From positions 10,703,501 through 10,767,500 of the forward strand of contig JAVHKY010000054.1 of assembly GCA_035079385.1 (NCBI GenBank): a stretch of DNA of 64,000 nt, written 5' to 3'. The translations under genes and the position numbers were made by a program. Source of the stretch: Aspidiotus rigidus. Its lineage: Eukaryota > Arthropoda > Insecta > Hemiptera > Diaspididae. Below the pieces are notes generated by a model. It saw only the letters and a program-made list of their open reading frames with translations. It was not told where the DNA came from and made no database searches. Shown piece after piece: positions 47,706 to 61,264 of the stretch (its first letter is position 1; the number at the start of each line of letters is the position of its first letter).

Positions 47706-47879
47706 GAAAAAAAAAACGACGGCTTCCTTAACGAAGTTAAACGAGGAACGCAGGGAACCTGTTTTATGAGTCAAATGGGATTTGGTATCGAAAATTCAAG
47801 GAAGCTTAGATCTAGATAACGCTAGTATAAGCCTAGTGTAATATAGTTTGAGAGTCGAAAATTTTTCTCGAATCTCCAG
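47706..47879 (+). repeat. Central module of the composite repeat (orientation switch)
   Basis: CGACGGCTTCC, then the hairpin TTAACGAAGTTAA (about 47729-47741), then AACGCAGGGAACCTGTTTTA and TGGGATTTGGTATCG, then CTAGATAACGCTAG. The satellite units to the left run forward and those to the right run in reverse, so this module is the symmetry centre. Confidence 0.75.
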
Positions 47880-50800
47880 CTATATATGATAGCTCGAGAG
47901 ACAAAATTTTTTCCAAATCCCTTTCATATCGTAGAAGGCTCGAGAATCGAAATTTTTTCAAGACCCCTCCTATCCTATGTAGGTCGAGAGTCAAAATTTT
48001 TTCCGAATCCCTTTCATATCATATATAGCTCGAGAGTCGAAATTTTTTCTAAGACCCCTCCTATCATATATAGCTCGAGAGTCGACCCCCTCCTATCATA
48101 TATAGCTCGACAGTCGACATTTTTCCAAGTCCCTCTCCTATCATATATAGCTCGAGAGTCGAAATTTTTCTAAGTCCCTCTCTCATCACATATGGCGCGA
48201 GAGTCGAAATTTTTCTACGTCCCCCTCCTATCATACATAGCTCGAGAGTCGAAATTTTTCCAAGTCCTCCTTCTATCATATGTAGCTGGAGAGTCGAAAT
48301 TTTTCTAAGTCCCCCTCCTATCATATATAGCTCGAGAGTCGAATTTTTTCTAAGTCCCTCTCCTATCACATATGGCGCGAGAGTCGAAATTTTTCCAAGT
48401 CCCTCTCCTATCATATATAGCTCGAGAGACGAATTTTTTCCAAGTCCTCCCTCCTATCATCTATAGCTCGAGAGTCGAAATTTTTTCTAAGTCCCTCTCC
48501 TATCATATATAGCTTGAGAGTCGAAATATTTTCCATATAGCACGAGAGTCGAAATTTTTCCAAGTCCCCCTCCTATCATATATAGCTCGAGAGTCGAATT
48601 TTTTCTAAGTCCCTCTCCTATCATATATAGCTCGAGAGACGAATTTTTTCTAAGTCCTCCCTCCTATCATCTATAGCTCGAGAGTCGAAATTTTTTTTAA
48701 GTCCCTCTCCTATCATATATAGCTTGAGAGTCGAAATTTTTTCCATATAGCTCGAGAGTCGAAATTTTTCCAAGTCCCCCTCCTATCATATATAGCTCGA
48801 CAGTCGAAATTTTTCCAAGTCCCCCTCCTATCATATATAGCTCGAGAGTCGAATTTTTTCTAAGTCCCTCCCCTATCATATATAGCTCGAGAGTCGAAAT
48901 TTTTCTACGTCCCCCTCCTATCATATATAGCTCGAGAGTCGAATTTTTTCTAAGTCCCTCTCCTATCACATATGGCGCGAGAGTCGAAATTTTTCCAAGT
49001 CCCTCTCCTATCATATATAGCTCGAGAGACGAATTTTTTCTAAGTCCTCCCTCCTATCATCTATAGCTCGAGAGTCGAAATTTTTTCTAAGTCCCTCTCC
49101 TATCATATATAGCTTGAGAGTCGAAATATTTTCCATATAGCTCGAGAGTCGAAATTTTTCCAAGTCCCCCTCCTATCATATATAGCTCGAGAGTCGAAAT
49201 TTTTCTACGTCCCCCTCCTATCATACATAGCTCGAGAGTCGAAATTTTTCCAAGTCCTCCTTCTATCATATGTAGCTGGAGAGTCGAAATTTTTCTAAGT
49301 CCCCCTCCTATCATATATAGCTCGAGAGTCGAATTTTTTCTAAGTCCCTCTCCTATCATATATAGCTCGAGAGACGAATTTTTTCTAAGTCCTCCCTCCT
49401 ATCATCTATAGCTCGAGAGTCGAAATTTTTTCTAAGTCCCACTCCTATCATATATAGCTTGAGAGTCGAAATATTTTCCATATAGCTCGAGAGTCGAAAT
49501 TTTTCCAAGTCCCCCTCCTATCATATATAGCTCGAGAGTCGAAATTTTTCTACGTCCCCCTCCTATCATACATAGCTCGAGAGTCGAAATTTTTCCATGT
49601 CCTCCTTCTATCATATGTAGCTGGAGAGTCGAAATTTTTCTAAGTCCCCCTCCTATCATATATAGCTCGAGAGTCGAATTTTTTCTAAGTCCCTCTCCTA
49701 TCACATATGGCGCGAGAGTCGAAATTTTTCCAAGTCCCTCTCCTATCATATATAGCTCGAGAGACGAATTTTTTCTAAGTCCTCCCTCCTATCATCTATA
49801 GCTCGAGAGTCGAAATTTTTTTTAAGTCCCTCTCCTATGATATATAGCTTGAGAGTCGAAATTTTTTCCACATAGCTCGAGAGTCGAAATTTTTCCAAGT
49901 CCCCCTCCTATCATATATAGCTCGACAGTCGAAATTTTTCCAAGTCCCCCTCCTATCATATATAGCTCGAGAGTCGAATTTTTTCTAAGTCCCTCTCCTA
50001 TCACATATGGCGCGAGAGTCGAAATTTTTCCAAGTCCCTCTCCTATCATATATAGCTCGAGAGACGAATTTTTTCTAAGTCCTCCCTCCTATCATCTATA
50101 GCTCGAGAGTCGAAATTTTTTCTAAGTCCCTCTCCTATCATATATAGCTCGAGAGTCGAAATTTTTCTACGTCCCCCTCCTATCATACATAGCTCGAGAG
50201 TCGAAATTTTTCCGAGTCCTCCTTCTATCATATGTAGCTGGAGAGTCGAAATTTTTCTACGTCCTCCTCCTATCATATATAGCTCGAGAGTCGAATTTTT
50301 TCTAAGTCCCTCTCCTATCCCATATGGCGCGAGAGTCGAAATTTTTCCAAGTCCCTCTCCTATCATATATAGCTCGAGAGACGAACTTTTTCTAAGTCCT
50401 CCCTCCTATCATCTATAGCTCGAGAGTCGAAATTTTTTCTAAGTCCCTCTCCTATCATATATAGCTTGAGAGTCGAAATATTTTCCATATAGCTCGAGAG
50501 TCGAAATTTTTCCAAGTCCCCCTCCTATCATATATAGCTCGAGAGTCGAATTTTTTCTAAGTCCCTCTCCTATCATATATAGCTCGAGAGACGAATTTTT
50601 TCTAAGTCCTCCCTCCTATCATCTATAGCTCGAGAGTCGAAATTTTTTTTAAGTCCCTCTCCTATGATATATAGCTTGAGAGTCGAAATTTTTTCCACAT
50701 AGCTCGAGAGTCGAAATTTTTCCAAGTCCCCCTCCTATCATATATAGCTCGACAGTCGAAATTTTTCCAAGTCCCCCTCCTATCATATATAGCTCGAGAG

Positions 50801-53800
50801 TCGAAATTTTTCCAAGTCCCCCTCCTATCATACATAGCTCGAGAGTCGAAATTTTTCCAAGTCCTCCTTCTATCATATGTAGCTGGAGAGTCGAAATTTT
50901 TCTAAGTCCCCCTCCTATCATATATAGCTCGAGAGTCGAATTTTTTCTAAGTCCCTCTCCTATCACATATGGCGCGAGAGTCGAAATTTTTCCAAGTCCC
51001 TCTCCTATCATATATAGCTCGAGAGTCGAATTTTTTCTAAGTCCCTCTCCTATCATCTATAGCTCGAGAGTCGAAATTTTTTCTAAGTCCCACTCCTATC
51101 ATATATAGCTTGAGAGTCGAAATATTTTCCATATAGCTCGAGAGTCGAAATTTTTCCAAGTCCCCCTCCTATCATATATAGCTCGAGAGTCGAAATTTTT
51201 CTACGTCCCCCTCCTATCATACATAGCTCGAGAGTCGAAATTTTTCCATGTCCTCCTTCTATCATATGTAGCTGGAGAGTCGAAATTTTTCTAAGTCCCC
51301 CTCCTATCATATATAGCTCGAGAGTCGAATTTTTTCTAAGTCCCTCTCCTATCACATATGGCGCGAGAGTCGAAATTTTTCCAAGTCCCTCTCCTATCAT
51401 ATATAGCTCGAGAGACGAATTTTTTCTAAGTCCTCCCTCCTATCATCTATAGCTCGAGAGTCGAAATTTTTTTTAAGTCCCTCTCCTATGATATATAGCT
51501 TGAGAGTCGAAATTTTTTCCATATAGCTCGAGAGTCGAAATTTTTCCAAGTCCCCCTCCTATCATATATAGCTCGACAGTCGAAATTTTTCCAAGTCCCC
51601 CTCCTATCATATATAGCTCGAGAGTCGAATTTTTTCTAAGTCCCTCTCCTATCATATATAGCTCGAGAGTCGAAATTTTTCTACGTCCCCCTCCTATCAT
51701 ACATAGCTCGAGAGTCGAAATTTTTCCAAGTCCTCCTTCTATCATATGTAGCTGGAGAGTCGAAATGTTTCTAAGTCCCCCTCCTATCATATATAGCTCG
51801 AGAGTCGAATTTTTTCTAAGTCCCTCTCCTATCACATATGGCGCGAGAGTCGAAATTTTTCCAAGTCCCTCTCCTATCATATATAGCTCGAGAGACGAAT
51901 TTTTTCTAAGTCCTCCCTCCTATCATCTATAGCTCGAGAGTCGAAATTTTTCTACGTCCCCCTCCTATCATACATAGCTCGAGAGTCGAAATTTTTCCAA
52001 GTCCTCCTTCTATCATATGTAGCTGGAGAGTCGAAATTTTTCCAAGTCCCCCTGCCATCATATATAGCTCGAGAGTCGAAATTTTTCTACGTCCCCCTCC
52101 TATCATATATAGCTCGAGAGTCGAATTTTTTCTAAGTCCCCCTCCTATCATATATAGCTCGACAGTCGAAATTTTTCCAAGTCCCCCTCCTATCATATAT
52201 AGCTCGAGAGTCGAATTTTTTCTAAGTCCCTCTCCTATCACATATGGCGCGAGAGTCGAAATTTTTCCAAGTCCCTCTCCTATCATATATAGCTCGAGAG
52301 ACGAACTTTTTCTAAGTCCTCCCTCCTATCATCTATAGCTCGAGAGTCGAAATTTTTTCTAAGTCCCTCTCCTATCATATATAGCTTGAGAGTCGAAATA
52401 TTTTCCATATAGCTCGAGAGTCGAAATTTTTCCAAGTCCCCCTCCTATCATATATAGCTCGACAGTCGAAATTTTTCCAAGTCCCCCTCCTATCATATAT
52501 AGCTCGAGAGTCGAATTTTTTCTAAGTCCCTCTCCTATCATATATAGCTCGAGAGTCGAAATTTTTCTACGTCCCCCTCCTATCATACATAGCTCGAGAG
52601 TCGAAATTTTTTCCATATAGCTCGAGAGTCGAAATTTTTCCAAGTCCCCCTCCTATCATATATAGCTCGACAGTCGAAATTTTTCCAAGTCCCCCTCCTA
52701 TCATATATAGCTCGAGAGTCGAATTTTTTCTAAGTCCCTCTCCTATCATATATAGCTCGAGAGTCGAAATTTTTCTACGTCCCCCTCCTATCATACATAG
52801 CTCGAGAGTCGAAATTTTTCCAAGTCCTCCTTCTATCATATGTAGCTGGAGAGTCGAAATGTTTCTAAGTCCCCCTCCTATCATATATAGCTCGAGAGTC
52901 GAATTTTTTCTAAGTCCCTCTCCTATCACATATGGCGCGAGAGTCGAAATTTTTCCAAGTCCCTCTCCTATCATATATAGCTCGAGAGACGAATTTTTTC
53001 TAAGTCCTCCCTCCTATCATCTATAGCTCGAGAGTCGAAATTTTTCTACGTCCCCCTCCTATCATACATAGCTCGAGAGTCGAAATTTTTCCAAGTCCTC
53101 CTTCTATCATATGTAGCTGGAGAGTCGAAATTTTTCCAAGTCCCCCTGCCATCATATATAGCTCGAGAGTCGAAATTTTTCTACGTCCCCCTCCTATCAT
53201 ATATAGCTCGAGAGTCGAATTTTTTCTAAGTCCCCCTCCTATCATATATAGCTCGAGAGTCGAATTTTTTCTAAGTCCCTCTCCTATCACATATGGCGCG
53301 AGAGTCGAAATTTTTCCAAGTCCCTCTCCTATCATATAGCTCGAGAGACGAACTTTTTCTAAGTCCTCCCTCCTATCATCTATAGCTCGAGAGTCGAAAT
53401 TTTTTCTAAGTCCCTCTCCTATCATATATAGCTTGAGAGTCGAAATATTTTCCATATAGCTCGAGAGTCGAAATTTTTCCAAGTCCCCCTCCTATCATAT
53501 ATAGCTCGACAGTCGAAATTTTTCCAAGTCCCCCTCCTATCATATATAGCTCGAGAGTCGAATTTTTTCTAAGTCCCTCTCCTATCATATATAGCTCGAG
53601 AGTCGAAATTTTTCTACGTCCCCCTCCTATCATACATAGCTCGAGAGTCGAAATTTTTCCAAGTCCTCCTTCTATCATATGTAGCTGGAGAGTCGAAATT
53701 TTTCTAAGTCCCCCTCCTATCATATATAGCTCGAGAGTCGAATTTTTTCTAAGTCCCTCTCCTATCACATATGGCGCGAGAATCGAAATTTTTCCAAGTC

Positions 53801-56800
53801 CCTCTCCTATCATATATAGCTCGAGAGACGAATTTTTTCTAAGTCCTCCCTCCTATCATCTATAGCTCGAGAGTCGAAATTTTTTCTAAGTCCCTCTCCT
53901 ATCTTATATAGCTTGAGAGTCGAAATATTTTCCATATAGCTCGAGAATCGAAATTTTTCCAAGTCCCCCTCCTATCATATATAGCTCGACAGTCGAAATT
54001 TTTCCAAGTCCCCCTCCTATCATATATAGCTCGAGAGTCGAAATTTTTCTACGTCCCCCTCCTATCATACATAGCTCGAGAGTCGAAATTTTTCCAAGTC
54101 CTCCTTCTATCATATGTAGCTGGAGAGTCGAAATTTTTCTAAGTCCCCCTCCTATCATATATAGCTCGAGAGTCGAATTTTTTCTAAGTCCCTCTCCTAT
54201 CACATATGGCGCGAGAGTCGAAATTTTTCCAAGTCCCTCTCCTATCATATATAGCTCGAGAGACGAATTTTTTCTAAGTCCTCCCTCCTATCATCTATAG
54301 CTCGAGAGTCGAAATTTTTTTTAAGTCCCTCTCCTATCATATATAGCTTGAGAGTCGAAATATTTTCCATATAGCTCGAGAATCGAAATTTTTCCAAGTC
54401 CCCTCCTATCATATATAGCTCGACAGTCGAAATTTTTCCAAGTCCCCCTCCTATCATATATAGCTCGAGAGTCGAAATTTTTCTACGTCCCCCTCCTATC
54501 ATACATAGCTCGAGAGTCGAAATTTTTCCAAGTCCCCCTCCTATCATATATAGCTCGAGAGTCGAATTTTTTCTAAGTCCCTCTCCTATCACATATGGCG
54601 CGAGAGTCGAAATTTTTCCAAGTCCCTCTCCTATCATATATAGCTCGAGAGATGAATTTTTTCTAAGTCCTCCCTCCTATCATCTATAGCTCGAGAGTCG
54701 AAATTTTTTCTAAGTCCCTCTCCTATCACATATGGCGCGAGAATCGAAATTTTTCCAAGTCCCTCTCCTATCATATATAGCTCGAGAGACGAATTTTTTC
54801 TAAGTCCTCCCTCCTATCATCTATAGCTCGAGAGTCGAAATTTTTTCTAAGTCCCTCTCCTATCTTATATAGCTTGAGAGTCGAAATATTTTCCATATAG
54901 CTCGAGAATCGAAATTTTTCCAAGTCCCCCTCCTATCATATATAGCTCGACAGTCGAAATTTTTCCAAGTCCCCCTCCTATCATATATAGCTCGAGAGTC
55001 GAAATTTTTCTACGTCCCCCTCCTATCATACATAGCTCGAGAGTCGAAATTTTTCCAAGTCCTCCTTCTATCATATGTAGCTGGAGAGTCGAAATTTTTC
55101 TAAGTCCCCCTCCTATCATATATAGCTCGAGAGTCGAATTTTTTCTAAGTCCCTCTCCTATCACATATGGCGCGAGAGTCGAAATTTTTCCAAGTCCCTC
55201 TCCTATCATATATAGCTCGAGAGACGAATTTTTTCTAAGTCCTCCCTCCTATCATCTATAGCTCGAGAGTCGAAATTTTTTTTAAGTCCCTCTCCTATCA
55301 TATATAGCTTGAGAGTCGAAATATTTTCCATATAGCTCGAGAATCGAAATTTTTCCAAGTCCCCTCCTATCATATATAGCTCGACAGTCGAAATTTTTCC
55401 AAGTCCCCCTCCTATCATATATAGCTCGAGAGTCGAAATTTTTCTACGTCCCCCTCCTATCATACATAGCTCGAGAGTCGAAATTTTTCCAAGTCCCCCT
55501 CCTATCATATATAGCTCGAGAGTCGAATTTTTTCTAAGTCCCTCTCCTATCATATATAGCTCGAGAGACGAATTTTTTCTAAGTCCTCCCTCCTATCATC
55601 TATAGCTCGAGAGTCGAAATTTTTTCTAAGTCCCTCTCCTATCATATATAGCTCGAGAGTCGAAATTTTTCTACGTCCCCCTCCTATCATACATAGCTCG
55701 AGAGTCGAAATTTTTCCAAGTCCTCCTTCTATCATATGTAGCTGGAGAGTCGAAATTTTTCTAAGTCCCCCTCCTATCATATATAGCTCGAGAGTCGAAT
55801 TTTTTCTAAGTCCCTCTCCTATCACATATGGCGCGAGAGTCGAAATTTTTCCAAGTCCCTCTCCTATCATATATAGCTCGAGAGATGAATTTTTTCTAAG
55901 TCCTCCCTCCTATCATCTATAGCTCGAGAGTCGAAATTTTTTCTAAGTCCCTCTCCTATCACATATGGCGCGAGAATCGAAATTTTTCCAAGTCCCTCTC
56001 CTATCATATATAGCTCGAGAGACGAATTTTTTCTAAGTCCTCCCTCCTATCATCTATAGCTCGAGAGTCGAAATTTTTTCTAAGTCCCTCTCCTATCTTA
56101 TATAGCTTGAGAGTCGAAATATTTTCCATATAGCTCGAGAATCGAAATTTTTCCAAGTCCCCCTCCTATCATATATAGCTCGACAGTCGAAATTTTTCCA
56201 AGTCCCCCTCCTATCATATATAGCTCGAGAGTCGAAATTTTTCTACGTCCCCCTCCTATCATACATAGCTCGAGAGTCGAAATTTTTCCAAGTCCTCCTT
56301 CTATCATATGTAGCTGGAGAGTCGAAATTTTTCTAAGTCCCCCTCCTATCATATATAGCTCGAGAGTCGAATTTTTTCTAAGTCCCTCTCCTATCACATA
56401 TGGCGCGAGAGTCGAAATTTTTCCAAGTCCCTCTCCTATCATATATAGCTCGAGAGACGAATTTTTTCTAAGTCCTCCCTCCTATCATCTATAGCTCGAG
56501 AGTCGAAATTTTTTTTAAGTCCCTCTCCTATCATATATAGCTTGAGAGTCGAAATATTTTCCATATAGCTCGAGAATCGAAATTTTTCCAAGTCCCCTCC
56601 TATCATATATAGCTCGACAGTCGAAATTTTTCCAAGTCCCCCTCCTATCATATATAGCTCGAGAGTCGAAATTTTTCTACGTCCCCCTCCTATCATACAT
56701 AGCTCGAGAGTCGAAATTTTTCCAAGTCCCCCTCCTATCATATATAGCTCGAGAGTCGAATTTTTTCTAAGTCCCTCTCCTATCACATATGGCGCGAGAG

Positions 56801-59800
56801 TCGAAATTTTTCCAAGTCCCTCTCCTATCATATATAGCTCGAGAGACGAATTTTTTCTAAGTCCTCCCTCCTATCATCTATAGCTCGAGAGTCGAAATTT
56901 TTTTTAAGTCCCTCTCCTATCATATATAGCTTGAGAGTCGAAATTTTTTCCATATAGCTCGAGAGTCGAAATTTTTCCAAGTCCCCCTCCTATCATATAT
57001 AGCTCGACAGTCGAAATTTTTCCAAGTCCCCCTTCCATCATATATAGCTCGAGAGTCGAATTTTTTCTAAGTCCCTCTCCTATCATATATAGCTCGAGAG
57101 TCGAAATTTTTCTACGTCCCCCTCCTATCATACATAGCTCGAGAGTCGAAATTTTTCCATGTCCTCCGTCTATCATATGTAGCTGGAGAGTCGAAATTTT
57201 TCTAAGTCCCCCTCCTATCATATATAGCTCGAGAGTCGAATTTTTTCTAAGTCCCTCTCCTATCACATATGACGCGAGAGTCGAAATTTTTCCAAGTCCC
57301 TCTCCTATCATATATAGCTCGAGAGACGAATTTTTTCTAAGTCCTCCCTCCTATCATCTATAGCTCGAGAGTCGAAATTTTTTCTAAGTCCCTCTCCTAT
57401 CATATATAGCTCGAGAGTCGAAATTTTTCTACGTCCCCCTCCTATCATACATAGCTCGAGAGTCGAAATTTTTCCAAGTCCTCCTTCTATCATATGTAGC
57501 TGGAGAGTCGAAATTTTTCCAAGTCCCCCTGCCATCATATATAGCTCGAGAGTCGAAATTTTTTTAAGTCCCCCTCCTATCATATATAGCTCGAGAGTCG
57601 AATTTTTTCTAAGTCCCTCTCCTATCACATATGGCGCGAGAGTCGAAATTTTCCCAAGTCCCTCTCCTATCATATATAGCTCGAGAGACGAATTTTTTCT
57701 AAGTCCTCCCTCCTATCATCTATAGCTCGAGAGTCGAAATTTTTCCAAGTCCCCCTCTTATCATATATAGCTCGACAGTCGAAATTTTTCCAAGTCCCCC
57801 TCCTATCATATATAGCTCGAGAGTCGAATTTTTTCTAAGTCCCTCTCCTATCATATATAGCTCGAGAGTCGAAATTTTTCTACGTCCCCCTCCTATCATA
57901 CATAGCTCGAGAGTCGAAATTTTTCCAAGTCCTCCTTCTATCATATGTAGCTGGAGAGTCGAAATTTTTCTAAGTCCCCCTCCTATCATATATAGCTCGA
58001 GAGTCGAATTTTTTCTAAGTCCCTCTCCTATCACATATGGCGCGAGAGTCGAAATTTTTCCAAGTCCCTCTCCTATCATATATAGCTCGAGAGATGAATT
58101 TTTTCTAAGTCCTCCCTCCTATCATCTATAGCTCGAGAGTCGAAATTTTTTCTAAGTCCCTCTCCTATCACATATGGCGCGAGAATCGAAATTTTTCCAA
58201 GTCCCTCTCCTATCATATATAGCTCGAGAGACGAATTTTTTCTAAGTCCTCCCTCCTATCATCTATAGCTCGAGAGTCGAAATTTTTTCTAAGTCCCTCT
58301 CCTATCTTATATAGCTCGAGAGTCGAAATATTTTCCATATAGCTCGAGAATCGAAATTTTTCCAAGTCCCCCTCCTATCATATATAGCTCGACAGTCGAA
58401 ATTTTTCCAAGTCCCCCTCCTATCATATATAGCTCGAGAGTCGAAATTTTTCTACGTCCCCCTCCTATCATACATAGCTCGAGAGTCGAAATTTTTCCAA
58501 GTCCTCCTTCTATCATATGTAGCTGGAGAGTCGAAATTTTTCTAAGTCCCCCTCCTATCATATATAGCTCGAGAGTCGAATTTTTTCTAAGTCCCTCTCC
58601 TATCACATATGGCGCGAGAGTCGAAATTTTTCCAAGTCCCTCTCCTATCATATATAGCTCGAGAGACGAATTTTTTCTAAGTCCTCCCTCCTATCATCTA
58701 TAGCTCGAGAGTCGAAATTTTTTTTAAGTCCCTCTCCTATCATATATAGCTTGAGAGTCGAAATATTTTCCATATAGCTCGAGAATCGAAATTTTTCCAA
58801 GTCCCCTCCTATCATATATAGCTCGACAGTCGAAATTTTTCCAAGTCCCCCTCCTATCATATATAGCTCGAGAGTCGAAATTTTTCTACGTCCCCCTCCT
58901 ATCATACATAGCTCGAGAGTCGAAATTTTTCCAAGTCCCCCTCCTATCATATATAGCTCGAGAGTCGAATTTTTTCTAAGTCCCTCTCCTATCACATATG
59001 GCGCGAGAGTCGAAATTTTTCCAAGTCCCTCTCCTATCATATATAGCTCGAGAGACGAATTTTTTCTAAGTCCTCCCTCCTATCATCTATAGCTCGAGAG
59101 TCGAAATTTTTTTTAAGTCCCTCTCCTATCATATATAGCTTGAGAGTCGAAATTTTTTCCATATAGCTCGAGAGTCGAAATTTTTCCAAGTCCCCCTCCT
59201 ATCATATATAGCTCGACAGTCGAAATTTTTCCAAGTCCCCCTTCCATCATATATAGCTCGAGAGTCGAATTTTTTCTAAGTCCCTCTCCTATCATATATA
59301 GCTCGAGAGTCGAAATTTTTCTACGTCCCCCTCCTATCATACATAGCTCGAGAGTCGAAATTTTTCCATGTCCTCCGTCTATCATATGTAGCTGGAGAGT
59401 CGAAATTTTTCTAAGTCCCCCTCCTATCATATATAGCTCGAGAGTCGAATTTTTTCTAAGTCCCTCTCCTATCACATATGACGCGAGAGTCGAAATTTTT
59501 CCAAGTCCCTCTCCTATCATATATAGCTCGAGAGACGAATTTTTTCTAAGTCCTCCCTCCTATCATCTATAGCTCGAGAGTCGAAATTTTTTCTAAGTCC
59601 CTCTCCTATCATATATAGCTCGAGAGTCGAAATTTTTCTACGTCCCCCTCCTATCATACATAGCTCGAGAGTCGAAATTTTTCCAAGTCCTCCTTCTATC
59701 ATATGTAGCTGGAGAGTCGAAATTTTTCCAAGTCCCCCTGCCATCATATATAGCTCGAGAGTCGAAATTTTTTTAAGTCCCCCTCCTATCATATATAGCT

Positions 59801-60655
59801 CGAGAGTCGAATTTTTTCTAAGTCCCTCTCCTATCACATATGGCGCGAGAGTCGAAATTTTCCCAAGTCCCTCTCCTATCATATATAGCTCGAGAGACGA
59901 ATTTTTTCTAAGTCCTCCCTCCTATCATCTATAGCTCGAGAGTCGAAATTTTTCCAAGTCCCCCTCCTATCATATATAGCTCGACAGTCGAAATTTTTCC
60001 AAGTCCCCCTCCTATCATATATAGCTCGAGAGTCGAATTTTTTCTAAGTCCCTCTCCTATCATATATAGCTCGAGAGTCGAAATTTTTCTACGTCCCCCT
60101 CCTATCATACATAGCTCGAGAGTCGAAATTTTTCCAAGTCCTCCTTCTATCATATGTAGCTGGAGAGTCGAAATTTTTCTAAGTCCCCCTCCTATCATAT
60201 ATAGCTCGAGAGTCGAATTTTTTCTAAGTCCCTCTCCTATCACATATGGCGCGAGAGTCGAAATTTTTCCAAGTCCCTCTCCTATCATATATAGCTCGAG
60301 AGATGAATTTTTTCTAAGTCCTCCCTCCTATCATCTATAGCTCGAGAGTCGAAATTTTTTCTAAGTCCCTCTCCTATCATATATAGCTCGAGAGTCGAAA
60401 TTTTTCTACGTCCCCCTCCTATCATACATAGCTCGAGAGTCGAAATTTTTCCAAGTCCTCCTTCTATCATATGTAGCTGGAGAGTCGAAATTTTTCCAAG
60501 TCCCCCTGCCATCATATATAGCTCGAGAGTCGAAATTTTTCTAAGTCCCCCTCCTATCATATATAGCTCGACAGTCGAGATTTTTCCAAGTCCCCCTCCT
60601 ATCATATATAGCTCGACAGTCGAAATTTTTTCCAAGTCCCTCTCCTATCATATAT
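47880..60655 (-). repeat. 45-bp satellite array, about 280 units with higher-order structure
   Basis: The unit on the plus strand is GCTCGAGAGTCGAAATTTTT-CCAAGTCCCCCTCCTATCAT-ATATA (45 bp). It has an XhoI-type CTCGAG palindrome and an ATATAT run. Variant units are ordered consistently, for example ones with CACATATGGCGCGAG, ATATGTAGCTGGAG or GAGAGACGAATTT, plus a shortened unit containing ATATTTTCCATATAG. Blocks recur at fixed offsets: 1094 bp (51473 and 52567), 961 bp (53904 and 54865), 1651 bp (49432 and 51083) and 2209 bp (56098-58079 and 58307-60288). Because 45 is divisible by three, the minus strand stays open for 100-150 codons at a time. These are not treated as genes. Confidence 0.93.
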
Positions 60656-60677
60656 GGCTCGAGGCTCGAAATTTTAA

Positions 60678-61264
60678 CAGGGAACCTGTTTTATGGGGGG
60701 CTATTTGAGAAATCTGGCGTGCGCCGTGCGTCGTCCGCCGTCCAGCGAAAAACTCGAAAAAATTTCGACTCTCGAGCTATAAATGATAGGAGGGGGTCTT
60801 AGAAAAAATGTCGACTCTCGAACTATATATGATCGAGGGGGACTTGGAAAAAATGTCGACCCTCGAGCTATATATGGGAGGGGGAGTTAGAAAAAATTTC
60901 GAATCTGAAGCTATATATGATAGAAGAGGGACTTGGAAATTTTTTGACTCTCGAGCTATATATGATAGGGGACAAATTTTCCCAAGTCTCCCTCCTATCA
61001 TAAATAGCTCGAGATTTGAGAAAAACTTGGACTTTTAAAGTACATTATACTAGGCTTATTTTACGTCTAGGCCTTCTTTATACTAGCTTTATCTAGGTCT
61101 AGGCTTCCTTGAATTTTCAATACCAAATCCTATTTGACTCATAAAAGAGGTTCCCTGCGTTCCTCGTTTAACTTCGTTAAGGAAGCCGTCGTTTTTTTCT
61201 AAGTTTTTCGCTTGACGGCGCACGGCAGATTTCGCAAATAGCCCCCCATAAAACAGGTTCCCTG
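60678..61264. mobile_element. TTAA-flanked terminal-inverted-repeat element with internal 45-bp units
   Basis: The ends CAGGGAACCTGTTTTATGG and its inverse complement are identical. Similarity extends about 50 bp inward (GGGGGCTATTTG, GAAATCTG, CGTGCGCCGT) with two mismatches, then resumes at GCGAAAAACT. TTAA lies on both sides (60674-60677 and 61265-61268). Inside are forward 45-bp units (60745-60960), then the reversed central module with TTAACTTCGTTAA. TTAA duplication is typical of piggyBac-type insertion. No transposase is present. Confidence 0.75.

Noticed and set aside
48064..60635. Dozens of 75-153-codon minus-strand frames with a repeating MIGGG...STLELY pattern
   Set aside because: They follow from a 45-bp unit divisible by three and end wherever a shortened unit breaks the frame. 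There is no start context, splice pattern or non-repeat domain. Kept as satellite, not genes.
47880..60655. CRISPR-like array
   Set aside because: Repeats are directly adjacent with no unique spacers, units vary throughout, and the surroundings are eukaryotic.
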